Part shown: one piece after another, positions 5,624 through 11,227 of the stretch
Numbering within the stretch: the first letter of the stretch is position 1
Layout of the letters: each line of letters starts with the position of its first letter
Origin: Actinomycetota bacterium
GTDB taxonomy: Bacteria; Acidobacteriota; Blastocatellia; Chloracidobacteriales; Chloracidobacteriaceae
DNA: 11,227 bases
Assembly: GCA_013298335.1 (NCBI GenBank)
Contig: JAAFHI010000043.1
Location: forward strand, 1-11,227
Reading direction: 5' to 3'
Made by a program: the position numbers and the translations under genes
Notes under the pieces: generated by a model
Databases searched by the model: none
What the model was told of the DNA's origin: nothing
Seen by the model: the letters and a program-made list of their open reading frames with translations, nothing else

Positions 5624-8422
5624 TTACGGCTTGGCCGGGGTTGCCGGGGCAGCACTGGCCTTGGCGAAATCACCGGCCTTGACGATGTTGATGCTGGCCG
5701 GTTTGATGAACCTGGCGAACGCCGCGCTCACCTGCTGGGGCGTCAACGCTTTGACCTTGGCTTCGAGGTCGGCGTCCCACGTAATGCGCCGGTTGAGAAA
5801 ACGGTAATTGTTGAGGCGTCCGGCGAGTTCGTTGTCCTGCGCGCGCGACACCTGCCGCGATTGCAGCCAGCCGGTTTTGGCGGCTTCGACTTCTTCCGCC
5901 GTGAAACCGTCCTTGACGGCTTTTTCGACTTCCTCCTTGAAGGCCGCTTCAAGTTTCGCGGCGTTCTGCGGGGCATAGATCGCGAAAGCGATGAAGGCGC
6001 CGCGCTTGTCGAGCGATCCGGCCTGGAACTGCGCGCCCACGCCGTAGCTCAGGCCTTCCTTCTGGCGAATCCGCACCGCCAGCCGCGAATTGAGGAATCC
6101 GCCGCCGAAAATGTAGTTGGCGAGGGTCATGGCCGCGTAATCGGGGTCGGAGTCGCTGATTTCGAGCGGCTGCGAAGCCACGAAGAAGGCGTTGGCCTTG
6201 TCGGGCGTTTCAAAGGACTGGTTGATCGCGGTCACGTCCTTGAACGGATTCGGAATCCGCTCGAACGGCGTCCGGTTCTTCCAGTCGCCGAACAACTGGT
6301 TGCCGAGGGTTTCGACTTCCTTCGGGTCAAAGTCGCCCACGACGGTGATTTCCGCCGCCGAAGCGCCGTAAAAGTCGGCGTAAAACTTCTTGACGTCATC
6401 AATCGTGACGGCCTTGAGCAGTTCCAGACTTTCATCGGCGGTCGGAACGTAGCGGGGATCGCCCTTCGGAAAGGGCGAGAGATGACGCTGGAGCGCCGTA
6501 ATCGCAACAAACTGAGGTTCGCGGCGGTTCTGCTCGACGCCGGTGATCGCCTGCTGTTTGAGCTGTTCGAATTCATCCGCCGGGAACGCCGGCTGGCGCA
6601 GCACTTCCGCCCCCAGCTTCATCAGTTCGTTGAGGTTGTCGCGCGTGGCCTGAAACGAGAAGCTGACCTGCGTCGGGCCGCCGAAAATGCCGCCCTGAGC
6701 CTTCAACCGGCTGAGTTCATCGGCGATTTGCTGGCGCGTCCGCTTGGTCGTGCCCTTGTCGAGCATCTGGGCCGTGAGCGTTCCGGCGGTGGTCCGGTCC
6801 ATCAGGGCCTTTTCATTGCCGAGGTGGATGGTCAGCGTCACGAAAACCGTGTTCCCGCGCGTTTTCTTCGGCACCAGCGTCATTTTCAACCCGCCCACGG
6901 TCGCCGGGAAGATTGACCGTGCGTCAATGTTGGCGGGCGACGGATCAAACACTTCGCCGGCGGCGATGTTTTCCCGTCCCTTGTAGTCCTTCACCAGCGT
7001 TGCGACATCGGGCGTGGCCGGAATTTCGGCCCGGTTCGGCTTTTCGGTCGGAATGAACATCCCGACGGTCCGGTTTTCCGGCTTGAGGTAGGTCTTGGCG
7101 ACTCGCGTCACGTCGTCCGTCGTTACCAGCTTGATCCGGTCGCGGTTGAGAAAAAACAGCCGCCAGTCGCCCGCGCCGATCCACTCGCTCAGTTCCTTGC
7201 CGAGATCCTCGGAGGAATTCAGGGTGTTGTCGATGTTCGACAGAATCTGCTGGCGCGCCCGCTTCACTTCTTCCGGCTTGGGTTCGTTGGTTGAGATGCC
7301 TTCGACGGCGGCGATCAGTTCGTCGCGAACCGCTTCGAGGGACTGGGTTTTCGGCGCCACCGCGCCGAGATAGAGCAGCCCCGGTTCCTTGGTGTCGAAG
7401 CTGATGCCCTGGACGAAGGCGGCCTTTTTCGTTTCCACGAGGGCCTTGTGGAGCCGTCCGGAGGGTGAGTCGGACAGAATTTCGGTCAGAACCGAGATCG
7501 CGGGCTTGTCCGGATGGGCCGACGCCGGAACGTGATACGCCGCGATGACCACCTGCGAGTCGGCCACGCGACGGACCGTCACCTGCCGCTCGCCGTCCTG
7601 CGTCGGGTCGAGCGTGTAGGTCGCCTGAAGCGCGCGCGTCGGTTTCGGAATCGCGCCGAAGGTTTCCGAAATCAGTTTGAGGGTTTTTTCCTCGTCGAAC
7701 TTACCCGCCACGAGCAGCACCGAGTTATCCGGCTGGTAGTAGTTGCGATAGAACGCCTGCAACCGCTCGATCGGCACGTTCTCGATGTCGGCCCGCGCGC
7801 CGATGGTCGATTTGCCGTAGTTGTGCCATTCGAACGCCGTTCCCGACACCCGCTGCAACAGCACGCGGAACGGATTGTTTTCGCCCGATTCGAACTCGTT
7901 GCGGACGACCGTCATTTCCGAGTCGAGGTCTTTTTTCGCGATGTAGCTGTTGACCATGCGGTCGGCTTCGAGGTCGAGCGCCCACCGGAGGTTTTCCTCG
8001 GTCGCCTGAAACGTCTCGAAGTAGTTGGTCCGGTCGAGCCACGTCGTCCCGTTCGGGCGGCAGCCGTGCTCGGTCAGTTCCTTCGGGATATTCGGGTGCT
8101 TCGGCGTGCCCTTGAACACCATGTGTTCGAGCAGGTGCGCCATGCCGGTCTCGCCGTAGCCTTCGTGGCGGCTGCCGACCTTGTAGGTGATGTTGACCGT
8201 GATGGTTTCTTTCGACTGATCGGGGAAGAGCAGCACGCTCAACCCGTTTTCGAGCCGGTATTCCGTAATTCCTTCCACCGAGGTCACTTTCTGGACGCCC
8301 TTCGGAAGTTCGACCGCCGCCGCCGGACTGGTCACTGTGGCGAAGGCCGACAGGGTCGGCGCAGCGCAGATCGAAAGCGCAAGCAGACCCGAGGTCAGCC
8401 CGCGCAAAAGGTTTGATTTCAT
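5624..8422 (-). CDS. Secreted two-domain M16 family zinc metallopeptidase
   Basis: Protein of 932 residues made of two fused M16 halves. A signal peptide spans about residues 1-28 (MKSNLLRGLT, hydrophobic core, cleavage near SAFA). The first half carries the inverted zinc motif HLLEH (96-100, in GMAHLLEHMVFKGT) and the third ligand E176 in TVVRNEFE, 76 residues later, as in active pitrilysin-type peptidases. The second half starts near residue 500; at the equivalent place it has AGTLTAQMLDKGT (546-558) with no HxxEH, so it is the non-catalytic partner. It keeps the substrate-binding R/Y pair (R786 and Y793 in RIRQKEGLSYGV). It is expected in the periplasm or outside, cleaving peptides inside a clamshell chamber; the substrate is unknown. 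The ATG at 8422 was chosen because it starts the signal peptide. The ribosome site GAGG is rather far away (11 bases). The open frame continues upstream to 8737 but only translates the repeat array. The gene appears monocistronic, with its own terminator. Confidence 0.93.
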   Translation of the reverse strand: MKSNLLRGLTSGLLALSICAAPTLSAFATVTSPAAAVELPKGVQKVTSVEGITEYRLENGLSVLLFPDQSKETITVNITYKVGSRHEGYGETGMAHLLEHMVFKGTPKHPNIPKELTEHGCRPNGTTWLDRTNYFETFQATEENLRWALDLEADRMVNSYIAKKDLDSEMTVVRNEFESGENNPFRVLLQRVSGTAFEWHNYGKSTIGARADIENVPIERLQAFYRNYYQPDNSVLLVAGKFDEEKTLKLISETFGAIPKPTRALQATYTLDPTQDGERQVTVRRVADSQVVIAAYHVPASAHPDKPAISVLTEILSDSPSGRLHKALVETKKAAFVQGISFDTKEPGLLYLGAVAPKTQSLEAVRDELIAAVEGISTNEPKPEEVKRARQQILSNIDNTLNSSEDLGKELSEWIGAGDWRLFFLNRDRIKLVTTDDVTRVAKTYLKPENRTVGMFIPTEKPNRAEIPATPDVATLVKDYKGRENIAAGEVFDPSPANIDARSIFPATVGGLKMTLVPKKTRGNTVFVTLTIHLGNEKALMDRTTAGTLTAQMLDKGTTKRTRQQIADELSRLKAQGGIFGGPTQVSFSFQATRDNLNELMKLGAEVLRQPAFPADEFEQLKQQAITGVEQNRREPQFVAITALQRHLSPFPKGDPRYVPTADESLELLKAVTIDDVKKFYADFYGASAAEITVVGDFDPKEVETLGNQLFGDWKNRTPFERIPNPFKDVTAINQSFETPDKANAFFVASQPLEISDSDPDYAAMTLANYIFGGGFLNSRLAVRIRQKEGLSYGVGAQFQAGSLDKRGAFIAFAIYAPQNAAKLEAAFKEEVEKAVKDGFTAEEVEAAKTGWLQSRQVSRAQDNELAGRLNNYRFLNRRITWDADLEAKVKALTPQQVSAAFARFIKPASINIVKAGDFAKASAAPATPAKP

Positions 8423-8532
8423 CGGTATAAAAACCTCATGCGAAATGTAGTTGGTGTGTGAGCGAAACCGGGGGTACGCAGGAGACGAAAAAAAGTTCCG
8501 GGTTTTTTGGGGGAACTGAAAAAAATCGGAGG
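8423..8532 (-). other. Leader of the M16 peptidase gene
   Basis: This gene-free stretch between the start codon and hairpin array 4 must hold the M16 promoter. It is unusually rich in homopolymer runs (several runs of six or seven A or T, five or six G or C). I could not identify a convincing -35/-10 pair or an operator. Confidence 0.35.
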
Positions 8533-8660
8533 AAATGTTCAGAGTCCCCCGCTTCAGCGGGGAGAATTTCTGGAATTCCCCGATTCGTCCGCCTGTTTCT
8601 TTGACAACTTCTACGCAACCACATTTTTTTCCCCGCTGAAGCGGGGGACTCTGAACATTT
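8533..8660. repeat. Intergenic inverted hairpin array 4 with perfect 31-bp ends (MITE-like)
   Basis: Bases 8533-8563 and 8630-8660 are exact reverse complements of each other over 31 bases. Each arm contains a hairpin, CCCCGC with loop TTCA (left) or TGAA (right) and GCGGGG, at 8547-8562 and 8631-8646, plus an outer tract AAATGTTCAGAGTC. The 66-base centre is AT-richer and shows no gene. Total length is 128 bases. I see no clear target-site duplication at the edges. The perfect match between arms suggests recent duplication or active conversion. Confidence 0.85.
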
Positions 8661-8680
8661 ACAATTCGGATTTCGGCGGG

Positions 8681-8711
8681 AAAAGAAAAAGGGCGCGTGG
8701 TTGGCGCGCCC
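8681..8711 (-). terminator. Rho-independent terminator of the hydrolase operon
   Basis: Minus strand: GGGCGCG, 7-base loop, CGCGCCC (8711-8691), followed by TTTTTCTTTT (8690-8681). It lies 35 bases after the stop codon at 8747 and separates this operon from array 4 and the M16 gene. Confidence 0.9.
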
Positions 8712-8746
8712 AAAAGAAGCAAATCGGTTTTAAGCAAACTCGTCGG

Positions 8747-9946
8747 TTAGAACGCCGACCGGACCGCGTAAGTTCCGGATTTTACCGGGGCTTTCACGCC
8801 GGGCATCTCGGTCACGTTGGTCAGTTCGATGTCGCGAACGCTGAACGTCTTGCCCTTCGGAAGCAGGTTGCGGTCGAAGCGCAGGGTGAGTTTGCCCGGA
8901 CCGGGGGGGAGTTGCGCTGCGTCCTGCGCCCAGGCGAGGGGCTGGCCGTCGGCGGAGACGAGGTTGGCGCGGACGTGGAAGCGTCCGGCGGCCTGGACTT
9001 CGACGGCGACCGTCACTTCGAGGTTGGCATCGGTCACGGATTCGCCGGTGATGCCGCCGAAGCGGACGCCCGCCGTGCCGCTGATGAGTTCGAGGTTGCC
9101 GGTGCGGCGGAATTCCCGTCCGTCGGGGGTGGTGCCGGCGGCGTTGAGAATGATGGTGGCGGTGCGTCCGAGCTGGGCCGGACGGATCGAGACGCCGAAT
9201 TCGCCGTTGCCGTCCTTCAGGGCGCGCAGCGGAATCGTCCGGACGAGCGAACCCTTCTCATTGAAGATGCTCGCGGTGACTTTGGCTTCCCGAACGGCGT
9301 TCTTGCCGTCGAGAACCTGCGCGTGAATTTCGGTGAATTCGCTCGAATCCACCTGATTGGCGCTCAGCCACGAACGCATCACGAGGTCGTTGTTGTCGTT
9401 GACCACGACGCTGACCGGGGTTTTCGTCGCGCCGGCTGCCTTGGCGTTACCGCCGCCGATCCGGAGTTTGTAGACACCCGGCTGGGTCGGCGTTTCGCGG
9501 AGCGTGGCTTCCATCTTTCCGCGCGGCATGGTGGCCATTTTGGCGGAATTGGTGGCGATGTCGGAATCGGCGTCAATCGGACGGGTCGCGACGGACGCGC
9601 CGTTGGGCGAAACCAGTTCGACGGGCGCGGAAGCGTCACCGGTGAACACGCCAATCTGGGCGGCGCTGCTCGTCACGGGAAGGGAAACTTCGGCAGCGGT
9701 CACGTCGGTCATGACGTACCGCGTGGAGGTCGTTTCCTCGCGCGACCGCGAAAGCTGGAGGTCGTTCTGGTCGAGGCGTCCGCCGTCTCCGCGGGCCGGG
9801 GCGAGTTCCGCCGGGGCCATTTTGGAAATCGAGGGAATCGGGCCCGCGTTATCTTTCGAGCGCTGGCTGGTGGCGTTCATCGTGAGTGCGCCGGCTGCCG
9901 TAACGGCCAGGGCGACGGTGGCGATGGTCAGGGTCTTCTTTTTCAT
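8747..9946 (-). CDS. Secreted beta-sandwich protein of unknown function (possibly DUF4785-like)
   Basis: Protein of 399 residues. It begins with a signal peptide (MKKK, hydrophobic core to about residue 22, cleavage around AAGA or TMNA), then a low-complexity linker. Three beta-rich sections follow: about 60-170 (TSRYVMTDVTAAEVSLPV to GVYKLRIGG), about 180-280 (SWLSANQVDSSEFTEIHAQV, Ig-like strands ending TGNLELIS) and about 285-399 (GRFHVRANLVSADGQPLAW, LTLRFDRNLLPKG, FSVRDIELTNV). The third resembles the C-terminal beta domain seen in secreted hydrolase-associated proteins. No catalytic motif or cysteine framework is visible. It follows the alpha/beta-hydrolase gene by 24 bases with a GGAGAGGAGAG ribosome site, so the pair is an operon and this protein may bind, present or protect the enzyme or its substrate. 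The DUF4785 suggestion is from general resemblance and is weak. Confidence 0.8.
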   Translation of the reverse strand: MKKKTLTIATVALAVTAAGALTMNATSQRSKDNAGPIPSISKMAPAELAPARGDGGRLDQNDLQLSRSREETTSTRYVMTDVTAAEVSLPVTSSAAQIGVFTGDASAPVELVSPNGASVATRPIDADSDIATNSAKMATMPRGKMEATLRETPTQPGVYKLRIGGGNAKAAGATKTPVSVVVNDNNDLVMRSWLSANQVDSSEFTEIHAQVLDGKNAVREAKVTASIFNEKGSLVRTIPLRALKDGNGEFGVSIRPAQLGRTATIILNAAGTTPDGREFRRTGNLELISGTAGVRFGGITGESVTDANLEVTVAVEVQAAGRFHVRANLVSADGQPLAWAQDAAQLPPGPGKLTLRFDRNLLPKGKTFSVRDIELTNVTEMPGVKAPVKSGTYAVRSAF

Positions 9947-9970
9947 GGTTCGCTCTCCTCTCCGTGGTCC

Positions 9971-10852
9971 TTAGTAGCCGTAGGTGGCGATGTCGTTACC
10001 GATTTTGCGGTAGCTGTTGCGCCGGTTGTAGTGGTGGTTGGCGTCGGTGTTGTACCAGTCGCCGCCCGGCGCGCCGGTGTAGTGGGCGCTGTATTGGGCG
10101 ACCAGTCCGTCGTCTTCGCCGGGCAGTCCGGCGAGGCCCGACAGCGTCGCGAGGCCGAGGCATTCGGTACACCAGTCATTCCAGAGGCCGGTGCCGGCGA
10201 CCGTGTAGATCGGCTTGCTGCGGAGGCTGTCGCGCATCCACTGGGCGTTGGCGGTGCGGAAATGCGCGGTGGTCAGCGCCTGCGTCGAAGGCGCGTTGCC
10301 GTCAAGCAGGCCGACGAGCCACGAGGTCAGCAGCGACTTGTTGAGCGTGGCGGCGAGGTCGGCGGCTTCCGAACCGGCGTTCGGCGGCGCGAGCGCGAGA
10401 ACGTGCCGGGTGTTGGCCTGAATGCGGTTGAAGTTGGCGCCGCGGTAGTTGTAGTACGGGTCGGTCGAGTCGGCGTTGCAGAGCATGAACCGCGTGACGA
10501 GTCCGCCCATGCTGTGCGTCACGAACACCAGATTCCGGCTGCCGTTGGTGATGGCCGTGTTGACCTGGGCGGCGACATCCACCGCGCCGTCCCAGTAATG
10601 CTTGCGTCCGTCGTAGTAGCACACGATGTAGGGCACGGTGTAATTGCGCGTCGCGGCCCTGATCATGTCCGGCGTCCAGTAGTTGTTGATGACCTTGTCG
10701 CGGCTGTCGGTCGAAACGCCGTCGGATTTGCCGTGAACGAACACGAGCGTGGTCTGGGCCGAGGCCGACTGGCCGAACACGACGCCCGCCGCGAGAAACG
10801 CCAGCGCGAGAAGCATCATTCGAAACATCGGAGTAAGGGAAGTGCGGGTCAT
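9971..10852 (-). CDS. Secreted alpha/beta-hydrolase (lipase/esterase-like)
   Basis: Protein of 293 residues with a signal peptide (residues 1-32, core MMLLALAFLAAGVVFG, cleavage SASA/Q). The mature protein opens with the lipase-like strand TTLVFVHGKSDG, where HG (40-41) supplies the oxyanion hole. The nucleophile elbow is VTHSMGG with S114, a G-to-T variant of GHSMG. The likely acid is D248 (or D247) in GEDDGLV, and the likely base H273 or H274 in DANHHYN. ALAPPNAGSE (153-162) is the usual strand after the elbow. The fold and triad suggest an ester-hydrolysing enzyme, possibly related to PGAP1-like or triacylglycerol lipases; the substrate is unknown. C228 and C231 form a C-T-E-C pair near the active-site acid. 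The start at 10852 is supported by GGAGG ten bases upstream and by the signal peptide; the frame stays open further upstream, but that part is not signal-like. It is the first gene of an operon with the downstream beta-rich protein. Confidence 0.88.
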   Translation of the reverse strand: MTRTSLTPMFRMMLLALAFLAAGVVFGQSASAQTTLVFVHGKSDGVSTDSRDKVINNYWTPDMIRAATRNYTVPYIVCYYDGRKHYWDGAVDVAAQVNTAITNGSRNLVFVTHSMGGLVTRFMLCNADSTDPYYNYRGANFNRIQANTRHVLALAPPNAGSEAADLAATLNKSLLTSWLVGLLDGNAPSTQALTTAHFRTANAQWMRDSLRSKPIYTVAGTGLWNDWCTECLGLATLSGLAGLPGEDDGLVAQYSAHYTGAPGGDWYNTDANHHYNRRNSYRKIGNDIATYGY

Positions 10853-10898
10853 AACCGATTCGCCTCCAAGCGGAAATTCTGGTTGTTTTGGAACGCAC

Positions 10899-10916
10899 TG
10901 AATGAAGCAACATTCA
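10899..10916. promoter_or_regulatory. Inverted repeat in the hydrolase-operon leader
   Basis: TGAATG, six bases, CATTCA: a perfect 6-bp palindrome downstream of the possible promoter and 47 bases before the start codon. It could be a regulator site or a small leader hairpin; its function is unknown. Confidence 0.3.
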
Positions 10917-10933
10917 TTCCACAGTGACACCGC

Positions 10934-10962
10934 ATGACGCACTTTTTTTCGCAATGCGTCAA
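10934..10962 (-). promoter_or_regulatory. Possible promoter with overlapping inverted repeat, hydrolase operon
   Basis: On the minus strand TTGACG (10962-10957) is followed after 17 bases by CGTCAT (10939-10934), a good -35 with a poor -10. The two boxes are also the arms of an inverted repeat TGACGCA (10935-10941) and TGCGTCA (10955-10961) around a T-rich centre. This makes the promoter reading ambiguous: the symmetry may be an operator or a weak hairpin instead. Confidence 0.3.
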
Positions 10963-11042
10963 ACTGCTTCAAAATGAACGGTTTATGTTTCCGGGCGAAT
11001 ATGGGCCGCATCCCGGAACCAGTTCACCGGTTGTCAAAACCT

Positions 11043-11070
11043 TTGACGAAGGGTGGGAACTTGGCGTCAA
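11043..11070. repeat. Second TGACG...CGTCA inverted repeat
   Basis: TTGACG (11043-11048), 16 bases, CGTCAA (11065-11070). The half-site and spacing nearly equal those of the repeat at 10935-10961 (TGACG, 17 bases, CGTCA), about 108 bases away. Two such sites could be paired binding sites for one regulator. Confidence 0.35.
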
Positions 11071-11123
11071 GCAACTAGACAGTCGGCGAAAAGTGGCTAG
11101 TCGGACACCGGCTGGGAGCGGTG

Positions 11124-11164
11124 GAAAATTGAAAACGCCGCCCGTTTCGAAAAACGGACGGCGT
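11124..11164 (-). terminator. Rho-independent terminator of the gene entering from the right
   Basis: A 13-position stem (ACGCCG, a C-A mismatch, CCGTTT against AAACGG and CGGCGT, 11135-11164 on the plus strand) with a 4-base loop. On the minus strand it is followed by TTTTC and AATTTTCC. It begins 21 bases after the stop codon of the partial minus-strand gene. Confidence 0.7.
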
Positions 11165-11185
11165 GTCATTTCCGGTTTCACCGGG

Positions 11186-11227
11186 CTATTTCAGAAGGCG
11201 AATCCGGTATCCCGCCGGGACCTTGGC
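11186..11227 (-). CDS. C-terminal end of an unidentified gene (partial)
   Basis: The minus strand reads AKVPAGYRIRLLK and then TAG at 11188-11186; the rest lies beyond the window edge. The reading is supported by the terminator placed just after it and by an ordinary protein-like composition. Thirteen residues are too few to name a family. Confidence 0.55.
   Translation of the reverse strand, partial: AKVPAGYRIRLLK

Larger units (their letters stand above)
10853..11123. other. Gene-free leader of the hydrolase operon
   Basis: I see no gene in this stretch. It contains three inverted repeats (10899-10916, 10935-10961, 11043-11070) and a possible promoter, described separately. Unlike the other large gaps in the window it holds no facing hairpin pair. 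Confidence 0.5.

Noticed and set aside
5402..8416. Long plus-strand open frames (5402-6916 and 7514-8416) opposite the M16 peptidase
   Set aside because: Both are opposite a gene with intact zinc motifs and R/Y pair; their translations are arginine-rich and featureless.
8423..8737. N-terminal extension of the M16 peptidase
   Set aside because: The frame is open to 8737 but translates the inverted repeat array, while a normal signal peptide starts at 8422.
8507..10927. Open frame of 806 codons on the plus strand across the hydrolase operon
   Set aside because: It runs opposite two well-supported secreted proteins and through a terminator and a repeat array, with biased, low-complexity composition. 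It is an antisense shadow.
344..11030. Shared CCCGGAA and GTTCACCGG words at 344-359 and 11012-11030
   Set aside because: The two leaders share these words with a 3-base gap, but nothing around them matches and both are short GC-rich words that may recur by chance.

Overview
The window looks like chromosome of a GC-rich Gram-negative bacterium, most likely an Acidobacteriota (Blastocatellia-like). The main pointer is the first gene, an outer-membrane TonB-dependent receptor with an N-terminal carboxypeptidase-regulatory-like domain and an Oar-type barrel, a family that is strongly expanded in that phylum. The phylum call is inference; no rRNA or other marker gene is present.

Layout. 1-514: an inverted hairpin array (7-205), then a gene-free leader. 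515-3889 (+): the receptor. 3890-4042: a convergent gap filled by a second hairpin array. 4043-5344 (-): a two-gene operon, transcribed NADAR-family N-glycosidase first and microbial-type poly(ADP-ribose) glycohydrolase second, with a recognisable promoter overlapped by a GT-N7-AC palindrome (5364-5384). 5420-5558: a third hairpin array, whose two copies differ by compensated base-pair changes. 5566-5595: terminator of the next gene. 5624-8422 (-): a secreted two-domain M16 zinc metallopeptidase. 8533-8660: a fourth array with perfect 31-bp inverted ends. 8681-8711: a terminator closing a second two-gene operon (10852 to 8747, -) made of a secreted alpha/beta-hydrolase and a secreted beta-rich protein. 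10853-11134: leader of that operon with several inverted repeats. 11124-11227: a terminator and the last 13 codons of a further minus-strand gene.

Function. The NADAR and PARG enzymes both act on ADP-ribose N- or O-glycosidic bonds, so together they look like an ADP-ribosylation reversal or NAD-salvage module. No ADP-ribosyltransferase is visible here. The palindrome over the promoter fits the core described for NrtR, a repressor that senses ADP-ribose, which would close a logical loop, but this is a hypothesis. The hydrolase and its beta-rich partner carry signal peptides and are 24 bases apart, so they are probably exported and work together. The receptor, M16 peptidase and this pair are all envelope or secreted proteins.

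The most unusual feature of the window is its intergenic DNA: four gaps each hold a different family of hairpin-forming repeat arranged as two facing (inverted) copies, with stems and loops conserved between the copies. This is the architecture of REP/BIME or MITE elements, but the families themselves are not ones I recognise by name.
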